28,260 nt of DNA, from NCBI GenBank assembly GCA_964510785.1, contig CAZECM010000039.1:1-28260 (forward strand), in the 5' to 3' direction. This document shows, in pieces, positions 1 through 6,831 of this stretch (position 1 is the first letter of the stretch; each line of letters starts with the position of its first letter). The stretch comes from JAAYZM01 sp964510785 (GTDB taxonomy: Bacteria > Actinomycetota > Actinomycetes > Actinomycetales > Cellulomonadaceae). A model generated the notes under the pieces. The model was given only the letters and a program-made list of their open reading frames with translations, ran no database searches and was not told the DNA's origin. The position numbers were made by a program, and so were the translations under genes.

Positions 1-1113
1 CGCCGCCCGAGAGCGCCCCCGAGGGGCGTTCGAGCGAGAGATAGCCGAGCCCGATCTCGACGAAGGAGTCGAGCGTGCCGGCGAGCGAGGCGAGCAGCGG
101 CGCGACCGAGGGCTCGTCCAGCTCGCGCACCCAGGCCGCGAGGTCCGTGATCTGCATCGCGCACGCGCCCGCGATGCTGATCCCGGCGATCTTCGAGGAG
201 CGCGCGTGCTCCGCGAGCCGGGTCCCGCCGCAGTCCGGGCACGTGCCGAACGCCACCGCGCGGTCCACGAACTCACGGATGTGCGACTGCATCGCCTCCC
301 GGTCCTTCGAGAGCATCGACTTCTGGATCTTCGGCACGAGCCCCTCGTAGGTCATGTTGGCGCCGGCCATCTTGACCTTGACCGGCTCCTTGTAGAGGAA
401 GTCGTGCAGCTCGCGCTTCGAGTAGTCGCGGATGGGCTTGTCCGGGTCGAGGAAGCCCGACTCGCTGAAGAGCTTCACGTACCACCCGCCAGCGACGTAC
501 CCCGGGATGGTGAGTGCGCCTTCGGCCAGCGACTTGCTGTCGTCGTAGAGCTGGGCGAGGTCGATGTCGCTCACGCGCCCCATGCCCTCGCACCGCGGGC
601 ACATGCCACCGAGGATCGAGAAGCTCGCCTTCTCCTTGACCTTCGTGCCGCGCTCGATCGTGATGGCGCCCGAGCCGTGGGCCGAGGGCACGTTGAAGGA
701 GAAGGCGTTCGGGGAGCCGATGTGCGGCTGGCCGAGGCGGCTGAACAGGATGCGGAGCATCGCGTTCGCGTCGGTCACGGTCCCCACGGTCGATCGCGGG
801 TTGTTGCCGAGGCGTTCCTGGTCCACGATGATCGCCGTCGTCAGCCCCTCGAGGAGGTCGACGTCGGGCCGTGACAGCGTGGGCATGAAGCCCTGCAGGA
901 ACGCGCTGTAGGTCTCGTTGATCATCCGCTGCGACTCGGCGGCCACCGTGCCGAACACGAGCGAACTCTTGCCCGAGCCCGACACNNNNNNNNNNGGCGC
1001 TTCGGGATCTCGACGCTGATGTCCTTGAGGTTGTTCTCGCGGGCGCCGTGGACCCGGATGAGGTCGTGGCTGTCGGCGGCGTGCGGCACAGGGGTGACCG
1101 TCGTCGTGCTCAA
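1..1113 (-). CDS. UvrA-like ABC ATPase (UvrA paralogue), N-terminal part, cut by window edge
   Basis: This is the N-terminal part of a UvrA-family ATPase that runs off the left edge. It starts at a TTG (1113-1111) with a Shine-Dalgarno GAGGGAG a few bases upstream. In order one sees the opening RVHGARENNLKDISVEIP, a Walker A VSGSGKSS just after the N-run, a stretch including DLLEGLTTAIIVDQ and NPRSTVGTVTDANAML, two zinc-type pairs CPRCEG and CPDCGG, and an LSGG signature at the very edge. Family knowledge: canonical UvrA scans DNA in excision repair. The residues INETYSAFLQGFMPTL after Walker A resemble the shorter UvrA-like paralogues often linked to drug resistance rather than housekeeping UvrA. 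Whether this copy repairs DNA or protects against an intercalator cannot be told from this piece. The reading frame shifts at the N-run, which I take as an assembly artefact. Confidence 0.85.
986..995. other. Assembly gap (10 N)
   Basis: Ten undetermined bases lie inside the UvrA-like gene between the codons for EIPKR and VSGSGKSS. The family usually has about seven residues (RLTVFTG) here. One base of that first codon survives at 996, so about 20 bases should be missing rather than 10. Ten N would break the frame, whereas 20 would restore it. The run is best read as a placeholder of arbitrary length. Confidence 0.95.
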
Positions 1114-1147
1114 GTGCTCTCCCTCGGGGTGGTGCGGTGCGGGTGCG

Positions 1148-1561
1148 TCAGGCGCCCTGGTTGATGCGGAGCAAGTTCCCTGCGGGGTCCCGGAAGGCGC
1201 AGTCTCGCACGCCGTACGGCTGGTCGGTGGGCTCTTGCACGACGTCGGCCCCGCTCGCCGCGATGCGCTCGAACAGCTCGTCGAGGTCGTCGGCGGCGAG
1301 CGTGAGCGCCCCGTAGCTGCCCTTGGCGATGAGCTCGAGGATGGTGCGGCGCTCGTCGTCGGTGATCCCGGGGTCGACGGCGGGCGGGTGCAGGACGATC
1401 CCCGTCTCGGGCTGGTTCGGTGGTCCCACGGTGATCCAGCGCATGCCCTCGTAGCCGACGTCCTGGCGGACCTCGAAGCCGAGGGTGTCGCGGTAGAAGC
1501 CGAGCGCGGCGTCCGCGTCGGTGTGCGGGAGGAAGGCGTAGTGGATGGTGACGTTGTTCAT
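1148..1561 (-). CDS. VOC-superfamily (glyoxalase/bleomycin-resistance fold) protein
   Basis: A 137-residue protein of the vicinal oxygen chelate fold. The opening VTIHYAFLPHTDADAALGFYRDTLGFEV is the typical first beta-alpha-beta unit (about residues 4-31). The second unit ends with the usual GVRDCAFRDPAGNLLRI near 117-133. Family members include metal-dependent dioxygenases, glyoxalases, fosfomycin- and bleomycin-resistance proteins and many of unknown substrate; nothing here identifies one. The ATG at 1561 is chosen because the conserved fold begins at once after it. Upstream there is no good Shine-Dalgarno, but a TAGCGT hexamer lies 7 bases before the ATG. It follows the AraC-type gene by 10 bases on the same strand, a pairing common in actinobacteria, so the two are probably co-regulated. 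Confidence 0.88.
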   Translation of the reverse strand: MNNVTIHYAFLPHTDADAALGFYRDTLGFEVRQDVGYEGMRWITVGPPNQPETGIVLHPPAVDPGITDDERRTILELIAKGSYGALTLAADDLDELFERIAASGADVVQEPTDQPYGVRDCAFRDPAGNLLRINQGA

Positions 1562-1568
1562 GCTCGTC

Positions 1569-1574
1569 ACGCTA
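1569..1574 (-). promoter_or_regulatory. Candidate -10 element for leaderless VOC transcript
   Basis: TAGCGT fits the actinobacterial TANNNT -10 consensus and sits 7 bases before the ATG of the VOC gene, which would put the transcript start at or near the start codon. Its first three bases are the TAG stop codon of the upstream AraC-type gene. No clear -35 was recognised. Confidence 0.35.
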
Positions 1575-2030
1575 ACGGCGCCCGACGGGTCGCGCTTCTC
1601 GATTCCTGACCGGTCTGGTGACCTGCTTGGCCAGGCATGGCGGCAGCTCACCGGTGACCGCGGCCATGTCCACGCGGTAGACGCTCGGCGGCACCCCCAC
1701 GAGCTCGGTGAACCGCGTGCTGAACGTGCCGAGCGAGGAGCAGCCCACGTCGAAGCAGACCTCGGTCACCGACAGGTCGCCGCGCCGCAGCAGCGCCATC
1801 GCGCGTTCGATGCGCCGCGTCATGAGGTAGGAGTACGGCGACTCGCCGAACGTGGCCCTGAACTCCCGGCTCAGGTGGCCGGCCGACATGTGGACACCGC
1901 GCGCGAGCGTCTCGACGTCGAGCGGCTGGGCGAACTCGCGGTCGATCCGGTCGCGCACCCGGCGCAGCCGCACGAGGTGGCGCAGCCGCTCGGGGGCGAC
2001 GTCGTCGGACACCGCCCTGGTTCTCGCCAT
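1572..2030 (-). CDS. Small AraC/XylS-type transcriptional regulator
   Basis: A 152-residue protein consisting almost only of the AraC DNA-binding region. The first helix-turn-helix spans about residues 37-58 (LDVETLARGVHMSAGHLSREF) and the second about 87-108, with the family feature GCSSLGTFSTRFTELVGVPPSVYR. There is no N-terminal sensor or cupin domain, so it is one of the stand-alone AraC-type regulators. The ATG at 2030 is chosen over upstream TTG options because it is the first ATG and has a GATAGT hexamer exactly 6 bases before it. It stands 10 bases upstream of the VOC gene and is divergent from the MFS gene at 2093, so it may control either or both. The inducer is unknown. Confidence 0.87.
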   Translation of the reverse strand: MARTRAVSDDVAPERLRHLVRLRRVRDRIDREFAQPLDVETLARGVHMSAGHLSREFRATFGESPYSYLMTRRIERAMALLRRGDLSVTEVCFDVGCSSLGTFSTRFTELVGVPPSVYRVDMAAVTGELPPCLAKQVTRPVRNREARPVGRR

Positions 2031-2036
2031 TCCCCC

Positions 2037-2042
2037 ACTATC
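2037..2042 (-). promoter_or_regulatory. Candidate -10 element for araC-type gene
   Basis: GATAGT on the minus strand lies 6 bases before the ATG at 2030. The spacing equals that seen before pafB, rpe and others in this window and suggests a leaderless transcript. The hexamer deviates from TANNNT at the first base. Confidence 0.3.
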
Positions 2043-2092
2043 GCGAACGGACGGTGTCCGGGGCAATCCGGCCGGTCGGGGAAGATGTGCAG

Positions 2093-3367
2093 GTGGCCCG
2101 ACTCCTTGCCGACATCACTCCGCTGCGCGTCAGCGTTCCGTTCCGACGGATGTGGGTCGGGACCTCGCTGTCGGGGATCGGGACCCAGCTCACGAACGTG
2201 GCAGTCGCGCTGCAGATCTTCGACCTCACCGGCTCCAACCTCGCCGTGGGGCTCGTCGGCCTCTTCGCGCTCGTGCCGCTCGTCGTGCTCGGCCTGTACG
2301 GCGGGGCGCTCGTGGACGCCTACGACAGGCGTTCGGTGGTCCTCGTCACCCAGCTCGGCATCTTCGCCGTCGCGTGCGCCTTCGTGGCGATCTCGTGGCT
2401 CGGCGTCGCGAGCCCGGGGTACCTGTACGCGCTCGTCGCGGTGCAGAGCGGGCTCTTCGCGATCAACTCCCCCGCCCGCATGGCGATCGTCCCGCGACTC
2501 ATCCCCGGCCAGCTGTTGCCCGCCGCCAACGCGCTGTCGAGCCTGTCCTTCGGGGTCGCGATGACGATCGGCCCGCTGCTCGCCGGCGTCATCGTGGCGC
2601 GCGCCGGGTACGCGTGGGCCTACGGGGTCGAGGCGGTGCTGCTCGTCGCCGCGGTCGCGTGCCTCGCCGGGCTGCCGGCGCTCCCGCCCCAGGGCGAGGT
2701 GCGGAAGGCCGGACTGGCGTCGGTGCTCGAGGGGCTGCGCTACCTCGGTACGCGCCCCAACGTGCGCATGACCTTCCTCGTGGACCTGTCCGCGATGGTG
2801 TTCGCGATGCCCCGGGTGCTGTTCCCCGCGATCGGGATGGTGCTCATCGGTGGTGGGGCGACGACGGCGGGCATCCTCGTGGCCGGCATCGCGTTCGGGG
2901 CCGTGCTCGGCGGGCTGCTGTCCGGGCCGCTCGGGCGCGTGCGGTGGCAAGGGCGGGCGATCGTCGTGTCGATCGTCGTGTGGGGCGCCGCCGTCGCGGC
3001 GTTCGGCCTCGTGGTCGCCACGGCCCCCGGTGCGGCCCCGGGGGCGCCCGCGCACTGGACCCTGTGGCCCGCGCTCGCCCTCATGGTCGTCGCGGGCGTC
3101 GCGGACACCGTGAGCTCGGTGTTCCGGAGCACGATCCTGCAGGCCGCGACACCCGACGAGATGCGCGGGCGGCTCCAGGGGGTCTTCATCGTCGTCGTCG
3201 CGGGTGGTCCGCAGCTCGGCACACTCCTCCTCGGTGCGCTCGCCACGGGGATCGGGGTCGGTGGTGCGGCGGTGGCCGGCGGCCTGGCGTGCGTCGTCGT
3301 CGTGCTGGCCCTCGCGGCGTGGCAGCGGGGCTTCCTGCGCTACGACGCCCAGCACCCGTCCCCCTGA
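2093..3367 (+). CDS. MFS transporter (EntS/MFS_3-like exporter)
   Basis: A membrane protein of about 424 residues with alternating hydrophobic segments throughout, consistent with 11-12 helices. The loop GGALVDAYDRRSVVL after the second helix is the MFS signature between helices 2 and 3. The late segment QAATPDEMRGRLQGVFIVVVAGGPQLGTLLLG is typical of the EntS-like/MFS_3 exporters. These use the proton gradient to expel small molecules; the substrate here is unknown. The GTG at 2093 is chosen because GGGGAAG lies about 7 bases before it and relatives begin with a short RLLADITPLR-like tail; a GTG at 2054 would add 13 residues. It is divergent from the AraC-type gene and is followed at once by an ABC exporter, so the two may form an efflux operon. 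Confidence 0.9.
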   Translation: MARLLADITPLRVSVPFRRMWVGTSLSGIGTQLTNVAVALQIFDLTGSNLAVGLVGLFALVPLVVLGLYGGALVDAYDRRSVVLVTQLGIFAVACAFVAISWLGVASPGYLYALVAVQSGLFAINSPARMAIVPRLIPGQLLPAANALSSLSFGVAMTIGPLLAGVIVARAGYAWAYGVEAVLLVAAVACLAGLPALPPQGEVRKAGLASVLEGLRYLGTRPNVRMTFLVDLSAMVFAMPRVLFPAIGMVLIGGGATTAGILVAGIAFGAVLGGLLSGPLGRVRWQGRAIVVSIVVWGAAVAAFGLVVATAPGAAPGAPAHWTLWPALALMVVAGVADTVSSVFRSTILQAATPDEMRGRLQGVFIVVVAGGPQLGTLLLGALATGIGVGGAAVAGGLACVVVVLALAAWQRGFLRYDAQHPSP

Positions 3368-3396
3368 TGTCGGTGGGGTACGCAAGACTGGACGGC

Positions 3397-5466
3397 ATGT
3401 CTGCTCCCGAAGGGCGCCCGCGCGACGAGGCCGCGCTGCTGCGCCGCATCGGTGGCCTGCTGTACCCGTACCGGTCCAAGCTCGTCCTCGTCGGCGTCGC
3501 CATCGTGATCTCGGCGCTGCTCGGCATCGTCACACCGTTCCTGACCCAGGCGACGTTCGACCGCGCGCTGTTCCCCGCGGACGGCTCCGGCGTGGACCTG
3601 CCGCTCCTCTGGTGGCTCGTCGCGGGCATGGTGGCCGTGCCGCTGCTCTCCTCGGCGATCGGTGTGGGGCAGACGTACCTGACCACCACGGTCGGCTCGC
3701 GAGCGATGGCGGACCTGCGGGCCCAGCTCTTCGAGCACCTCGAGCGCATGGAGCTCGCGTTCTTCACCTCGACCAAGACCGGGTCGATCCAGTCCCGGCT
3801 CGCGAACGACGTGGGCGGCGTGGGATCGGTGCTGACGAGCACGGCGTCCTCGATCCTCTCCAACACGGTCACCGTCATCGCCTCGCTCGTGGCGATGATC
3901 CTGCTGTCGTGGCAGCTCACGCTCGTCGCGCTCGTCCTCATGCCCGTGTTCGTGGTCGCCCAGCGGCGCGTGGGCGAGCGCCGCCAGGTCATCGCGCGCA
4001 AGACGCAGGAGTCGCTCTCCGACATGACGGCGATCACCGAGGAGGCGCTGAGCGTCTCGGGGATCCTCCTGACCAAGGTGTTCAACCGGGCCGACGCCGA
4101 GGTCGATCGCTACCGGGCCGAGAACGAGCGGCAGGCCGGGCTCCAGGTGCGCCAGGCGATGACGGGTCAGTGGTTCTTCGGGGTCGTCACGGCATTCATG
4201 GCCATCACGCCGGCGCTCGTCTACCTCGCCGCGGGGTACCTCCTCACGGGTGGCTCCACGTTGTCCGCCGGGACGCTCGTCGCGTTCTCCACGCTCCAGG
4301 CACGGTTGCTGTGGCCCACCGTCTCGCTCATGCGGGTCGCGCTCGACGTGCAGACCTCGCTCGCCCTGTTCCGGCGCATCTTCGAGTACCTCGACATGCG
4401 GCCGGCCATCACGGACCGAGCGGACGCCGTGCGGATCGCCCCGGGGCAGGTGCAGGGGCACGTCCAGTTCGACGACGTGTGGTTCGCCTACCCGCCGCCG
4501 CCCACGCTCGTCGAGCCGCCGCCGCCCGCGCGTCGTGGCGGAGGAGGCGGTGGCGGTGGCGGGGGTCGCGGCGGGATGGGCTTGCGCTTCGGCTTCGCCC
4601 CGGTGCCCGGCGTGGCGACGGGTGGCGGGGGCCACGGTTCGGGTCGTGCGGGGGCCGACGACGGCGGGAGCCTTGCCGGTGAGGCCACCGTCGCGCGCGA
4701 GCCCGCCTGGGTGCTGCGCGGGGTCTCGTTCGACGTGCGCCCGGGCGAGCTCGCCGCGCTCGTGGGCCCGTCCGGTGCCGGGAAGACCACGCTCAGCTAC
4801 CTCGTGCCGCGGCTCTACGAGGTGAGCAGCGGGGCCGTGCGCATCGACGGTACCGACGTCGGCTCGCTCGCGCTGTCGAGCCTCGCCGAGCTCGTCGGCA
4901 TGGTCACCCAGGACACGTACCTGTTCCACGCCACCGTCCGGGAGAACCTCGCCTACGCCCGTCCCGACGCCACGGAGGCAGAGCTCGTCGAGGCGTGCCG
5001 CGCGGCCAACATCCACGACCGCATCATGAGCTTCGAGGGCGGCTACGACACGGTCGTGGGCGAGCGGGGCTACCGGCTCTCCGGTGGTGAGAAGCAGCGC
5101 ATCTCGATCGCGCGGGTGCTCCTCAAGGACCCGCGGATCCTCGTGCTCGACGAAGCGACGTCGGCGCTCGACTCCTCCTCGGAGAAGCTCGTGCACACCG
5201 CCCTGGCCGAGGCCATGCGGGGTCGCACCACGATCGCGATCGCGCACCGCCTCTCCACGATCCGGCACGCCGACGTGATCGCCGTCGTCGACGGAGGTGT
5301 GATCGCGGAACGCGGCAACCACGACGAGCTCGTCGAGGCGGACGGCCTGTACGCGCGCCTGTACGCCGAGCAGTTCGGTGGCGGCCGGGTGGAGGCACGG
5401 TTCCAGGACGGCGTGATGTTCACCGACGGCGTGCTGCTCGCCCCGCGGGGGCGCCGCCAGGACTGA
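3397..5466 (+). CDS. ABC exporter, fused transmembrane and ATPase domains, with Gly/Pro-rich insertion
   Basis: A 689-residue half-transporter of the multidrug/lipid exporter type. Residues about 1-330 form the six-helix membrane domain. The ATPase domain starts with VQFDDVWFAYP (A-loop tyrosine 365), has Walker A GPSGAGKTT from 457, signature LSGGEKQ from 561, Walker B ILVLDEATSALD from 581 and the switch histidine in AHRLS at 617, so it should hydrolyse ATP. It probably works as a homodimer, as no partner half-transporter is adjacent. The oddity is an insertion of about 72 residues (366-437), rich in proline and glycine with ten consecutive glycines, between the A-loop and WVLRGVSF. I prefer the ATG at 3397; an ATG at 3367 overlaps the MFS stop (TGATG) and would add ten residues. 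Substrate unknown. Confidence 0.93.
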   Translation: MSAPEGRPRDEAALLRRIGGLLYPYRSKLVLVGVAIVISALLGIVTPFLTQATFDRALFPADGSGVDLPLLWWLVAGMVAVPLLSSAIGVGQTYLTTTVGSRAMADLRAQLFEHLERMELAFFTSTKTGSIQSRLANDVGGVGSVLTSTASSILSNTVTVIASLVAMILLSWQLTLVALVLMPVFVVAQRRVGERRQVIARKTQESLSDMTAITEEALSVSGILLTKVFNRADAEVDRYRAENERQAGLQVRQAMTGQWFFGVVTAFMAITPALVYLAAGYLLTGGSTLSAGTLVAFSTLQARLLWPTVSLMRVALDVQTSLALFRRIFEYLDMRPAITDRADAVRIAPGQVQGHVQFDDVWFAYPPPPTLVEPPPPARRGGGGGGGGGGRGGMGLRFGFAPVPGVATGGGGHGSGRAGADDGGSLAGEATVAREPAWVLRGVSFDVRPGELAALVGPSGAGKTTLSYLVPRLYEVSSGAVRIDGTDVGSLALSSLAELVGMVTQDTYLFHATVRENLAYARPDATEAELVEACRAANIHDRIMSFEGGYDTVVGERGYRLSGGEKQRISIARVLLKDPRILVLDEATSALDSSSEKLVHTALAEAMRGRTTIAIAHRLSTIRHADVIAVVDGGVIAERGNHDELVEADGLYARLYAEQFGGGRVEARFQDGVMFTDGVLLAPRGRRQD

Positions 5467-5521
5467 CACCCAAGCAGTGCCCCATCTCACAGGGATGTTC
5501 ACCGGTCCTTCACGACGACCT

Positions 5522-5547
5522 GGAACACTTCAGGGAGATCGAACGTT
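5522..5547 (+). promoter_or_regulatory. Candidate sigma-R/SigH-type promoter of rbpA
   Basis: GGAAC at 5522-5526 is followed after exactly 18 bases by GTT at 5545-5547. The redox-stress ECF factor SigR of Streptomyces recognises GGAAT-N18/19-GTT, and rbpA is a known member of that regulon in Streptomyces. Transcription would begin near 5553, leaving a leader of about 85 bases. The match is short, so context carries much of the weight. Confidence 0.5.
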
Positions 5548-5602
5548 CTTGACGTCGAGACACTTTGAGCATCCGGAGCGCGGGATCCGCGATCCAGCTA
5601 TC

Positions 5603-5623
5603 GGGTCCGCCACAAGCGGACCC
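5603..5623 (+). promoter_or_regulatory. Leader hairpin just upstream of rbpA ribosome binding site
   Basis: GGGTCCGC (5603-5610), a 5-base loop CACAA, and GCGGACCC (5616-5623) make a perfect 8-bp stem. It ends 4 bases before the Shine-Dalgarno GGAGG (5628-5632). A weaker GGATC/GATCC repeat precedes it (5583-5595). Such a stem could affect ribosome access, protect the mRNA or act as an early pause site; which of these is unknown. Confidence 0.55.
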
Positions 5624-5637
5624 CCATGGAGGTCAGC

Positions 5638-5982
5638 ATGGCCAGCCGTTCACTGCGAGGCACCCGCATCGGTGCGCTCAGCATGGAGACCGAGGAGGGT
5701 GTCGAGTTCGCCGCGCGTTTCCAGGCGCACTACGACTGCCCCAACGGTCACACGATCGTGCTCCCGTTCTCCGTCGAGGCCGACGTGCCGCCCACGTGGG
5801 AGTGCCGCTGTGGCGCCGCAGGCCTCCTCCGGGACGCGGTGCAGCCCGAGACGAAGCCGGGCAAGCACCAGCGCACGCACTGGGACATGCTCCTCGAGCG
5901 TCGCACCACCGCCGAGCTCCAGGAGCTCCTCGACGAGCGCCTCGAGCTCCTGCGCGCCGGGAAGCTCCGCCGCAGCGCCTGA
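5638..5982 (+). CDS. rbpA: RNA polymerase-binding protein RbpA
   Basis: A 114-residue match to RbpA, an actinobacterial protein that binds RNA polymerase and group 1/2 sigma factors and stabilises the open promoter complex. The N-terminal tail MASRSLRGTRIGALSMET is typical. The central core carries C34, H38, C56 and C58 (CPNGH and CRCG), a zinc-type set as in the Streptomyces protein; the mycobacterial one has lost most of it. The sigma-interaction domain RTHWDMLLERRTTAELQELL (from residue 79) is fully conserved. The ATG at 5638 is chosen over one at 5626 because GGAGG lies 5 bases before it and the conserved tail starts there. It converges with ppm, as in Mycobacterium tuberculosis (Rv2050/Rv2051c), with a shared terminator between them. 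Confidence 0.97.
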   Translation: MASRSLRGTRIGALSMETEEGVEFAARFQAHYDCPNGHTIVLPFSVEADVPPTWECRCGAAGLLRDAVQPETKPGKHQRTHWDMLLERRTTAELQELLDERLELLRAGKLRRSA

Positions 5983-5995
5983 GCAGCACCTCTCG

Positions 5996-6028
5996 TTGAG
6001 CCCCGCCCGGTCACGGTGCGGGGCTCAA
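5996..6028. terminator. Bidirectional stem-loop terminator between rbpA and ppm
   Basis: TTGAGCCCCGC (5996-6006) and GCGGGGCTCAA (6018-6028) form a perfect 11-bp stem around an 11-base loop, 13 bases after the rbpA stop. The ppm stop codon lies inside the right arm. There is no T-run on either side, which is usual for high-GC actinobacteria. Its symmetry and convergent setting suggest it serves both genes. Confidence 0.8.
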
Positions 6029-6831
6029 CCTGTTGCTGCGCCCGCGCGGTTCCGACCGAGGGACCGCAGCTGCCCGAACCGGTGCGTCGCTCCCCACGCC
6101 GTGACGCGCCACAGCGCCTCGACGATGATGGCGCGGCTCATCTTCGAGTGCCCCTCGGCGCGTTCCACGAACGTGATGGGCACCTCGACCACGACGCCAC
6201 CGGTCCGTACGGTGCGCCACGTGAGGTCCACCTGGAAGCAGTACCCCTGCGAGGCGACCGTGCCCAGATCGAGCTTGCCGAGGATGTCCGCCCGGTAGGC
6301 GCGGAACCCGGCCGTCGCGTCGTGGACGGCCATGCCCATCGCGAGCCGGGTGTAGGTGTTCGCGCCCCGGGAGAGCACCTCGCGGTGCCGCGGCCAGTTC
6401 TCGACCCGCCCCCCGCGCACCCACCGCGAGCCGATCACGAGGTCAGCACCGCGGGTCTCGAGCGCCTCGAGCAGCTCCGGCAGCTCCTCGGGGCGGTGGG
6501 AGCCGTCCGCGTCCATCTCGACGGCGACGGCGAAGCCCCGTTCGGTGGCCCAGCCGAATCCTGCGACGTACGCGCTCCCGAGCCCGCTCTTGCCCGCACG
6601 GTGCAGCACGTCCATGCGGCCGAGCTCGCGCGCCAGCTCCTCGGCGATCTGGCCCGTGCCGTCGGGGCTGCCGTCGTCGACCACGAGCACGTGCGCGCGG
6701 GGCACGGCGGCCCGGAGCCGGCGCACCGTCTTGGGCAGCGACTCTCGCTCGTCGTACGTGGGCACGATGACGACGACGCCCTCGCCCGCCCGTGTCGCGT
6801 CGCGTCGTGCTCCATCGGCTCGTGCGTTCAT
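6025..6831 (-). CDS. ppm: Polyprenol monophosphomannose synthase (GT2 family)
   Basis: A 268-residue GT2 glycosyltransferase related to dolichyl-phosphate mannose synthase. It should move mannose from GDP-mannose to a polyprenyl phosphate at the cytoplasmic membrane face, giving the donor for lipoglycan and protein O-mannosylation. Visible are the nucleotide-binding VIVPTYDERESL (21-32), VVDDGSPDGTG (50-60), the DXD-type motif MDADGSHRP (106-114), and VIGSRWVRGG (132-141). No membrane helices follow the catalytic domain. The ATG at 6831 overlaps the lnt stop as ATGA, so translation is coupled. In M. tuberculosis both activities sit in one fused protein, Ppm1; here they are separate genes. A plain GT2 of other specificity is possible but less likely beside lnt. 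Confidence 0.93.
   Translation of the reverse strand: MNARADGARRDATRAGEGVVVIVPTYDERESLPKTVRRLRAAVPRAHVLVVDDGSPDGTGQIAEELARELGRMDVLHRAGKSGLGSAYVAGFGWATERGFAVAVEMDADGSHRPEELPELLEALETRGADLVIGSRWVRGGRVENWPRHREVLSRGANTYTRLAMGMAVHDATAGFRAYRADILGKLDLGTVASQGYCFQVDLTWRTVRTGGVVVEVPITFVERAEGHSKMSRAIIVEALWRVTAWGATHRFGQLRSLGRNRAGAATG

Noticed and set aside
922..1113. Frameshifted UvrA pseudogene
   Set aside because: The frame breaks exactly at the N-run, and a 20-base gap restores it, so the break is an assembly artefact.
1871..3385. Long minus-strand open frame opposite the MFS gene
   Set aside because: Its product is rich in Arg, Asp, Glu and His with no domain, and it covers a clear 11-12 helix transporter; it is a GC-bias shadow.
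4533..4575. Frameshift or sequencing error in the G-rich run of the ABC exporter
   Set aside because: The frame stays open and correct on both sides, from the A-loop to Walker A, so the insertion is in frame.
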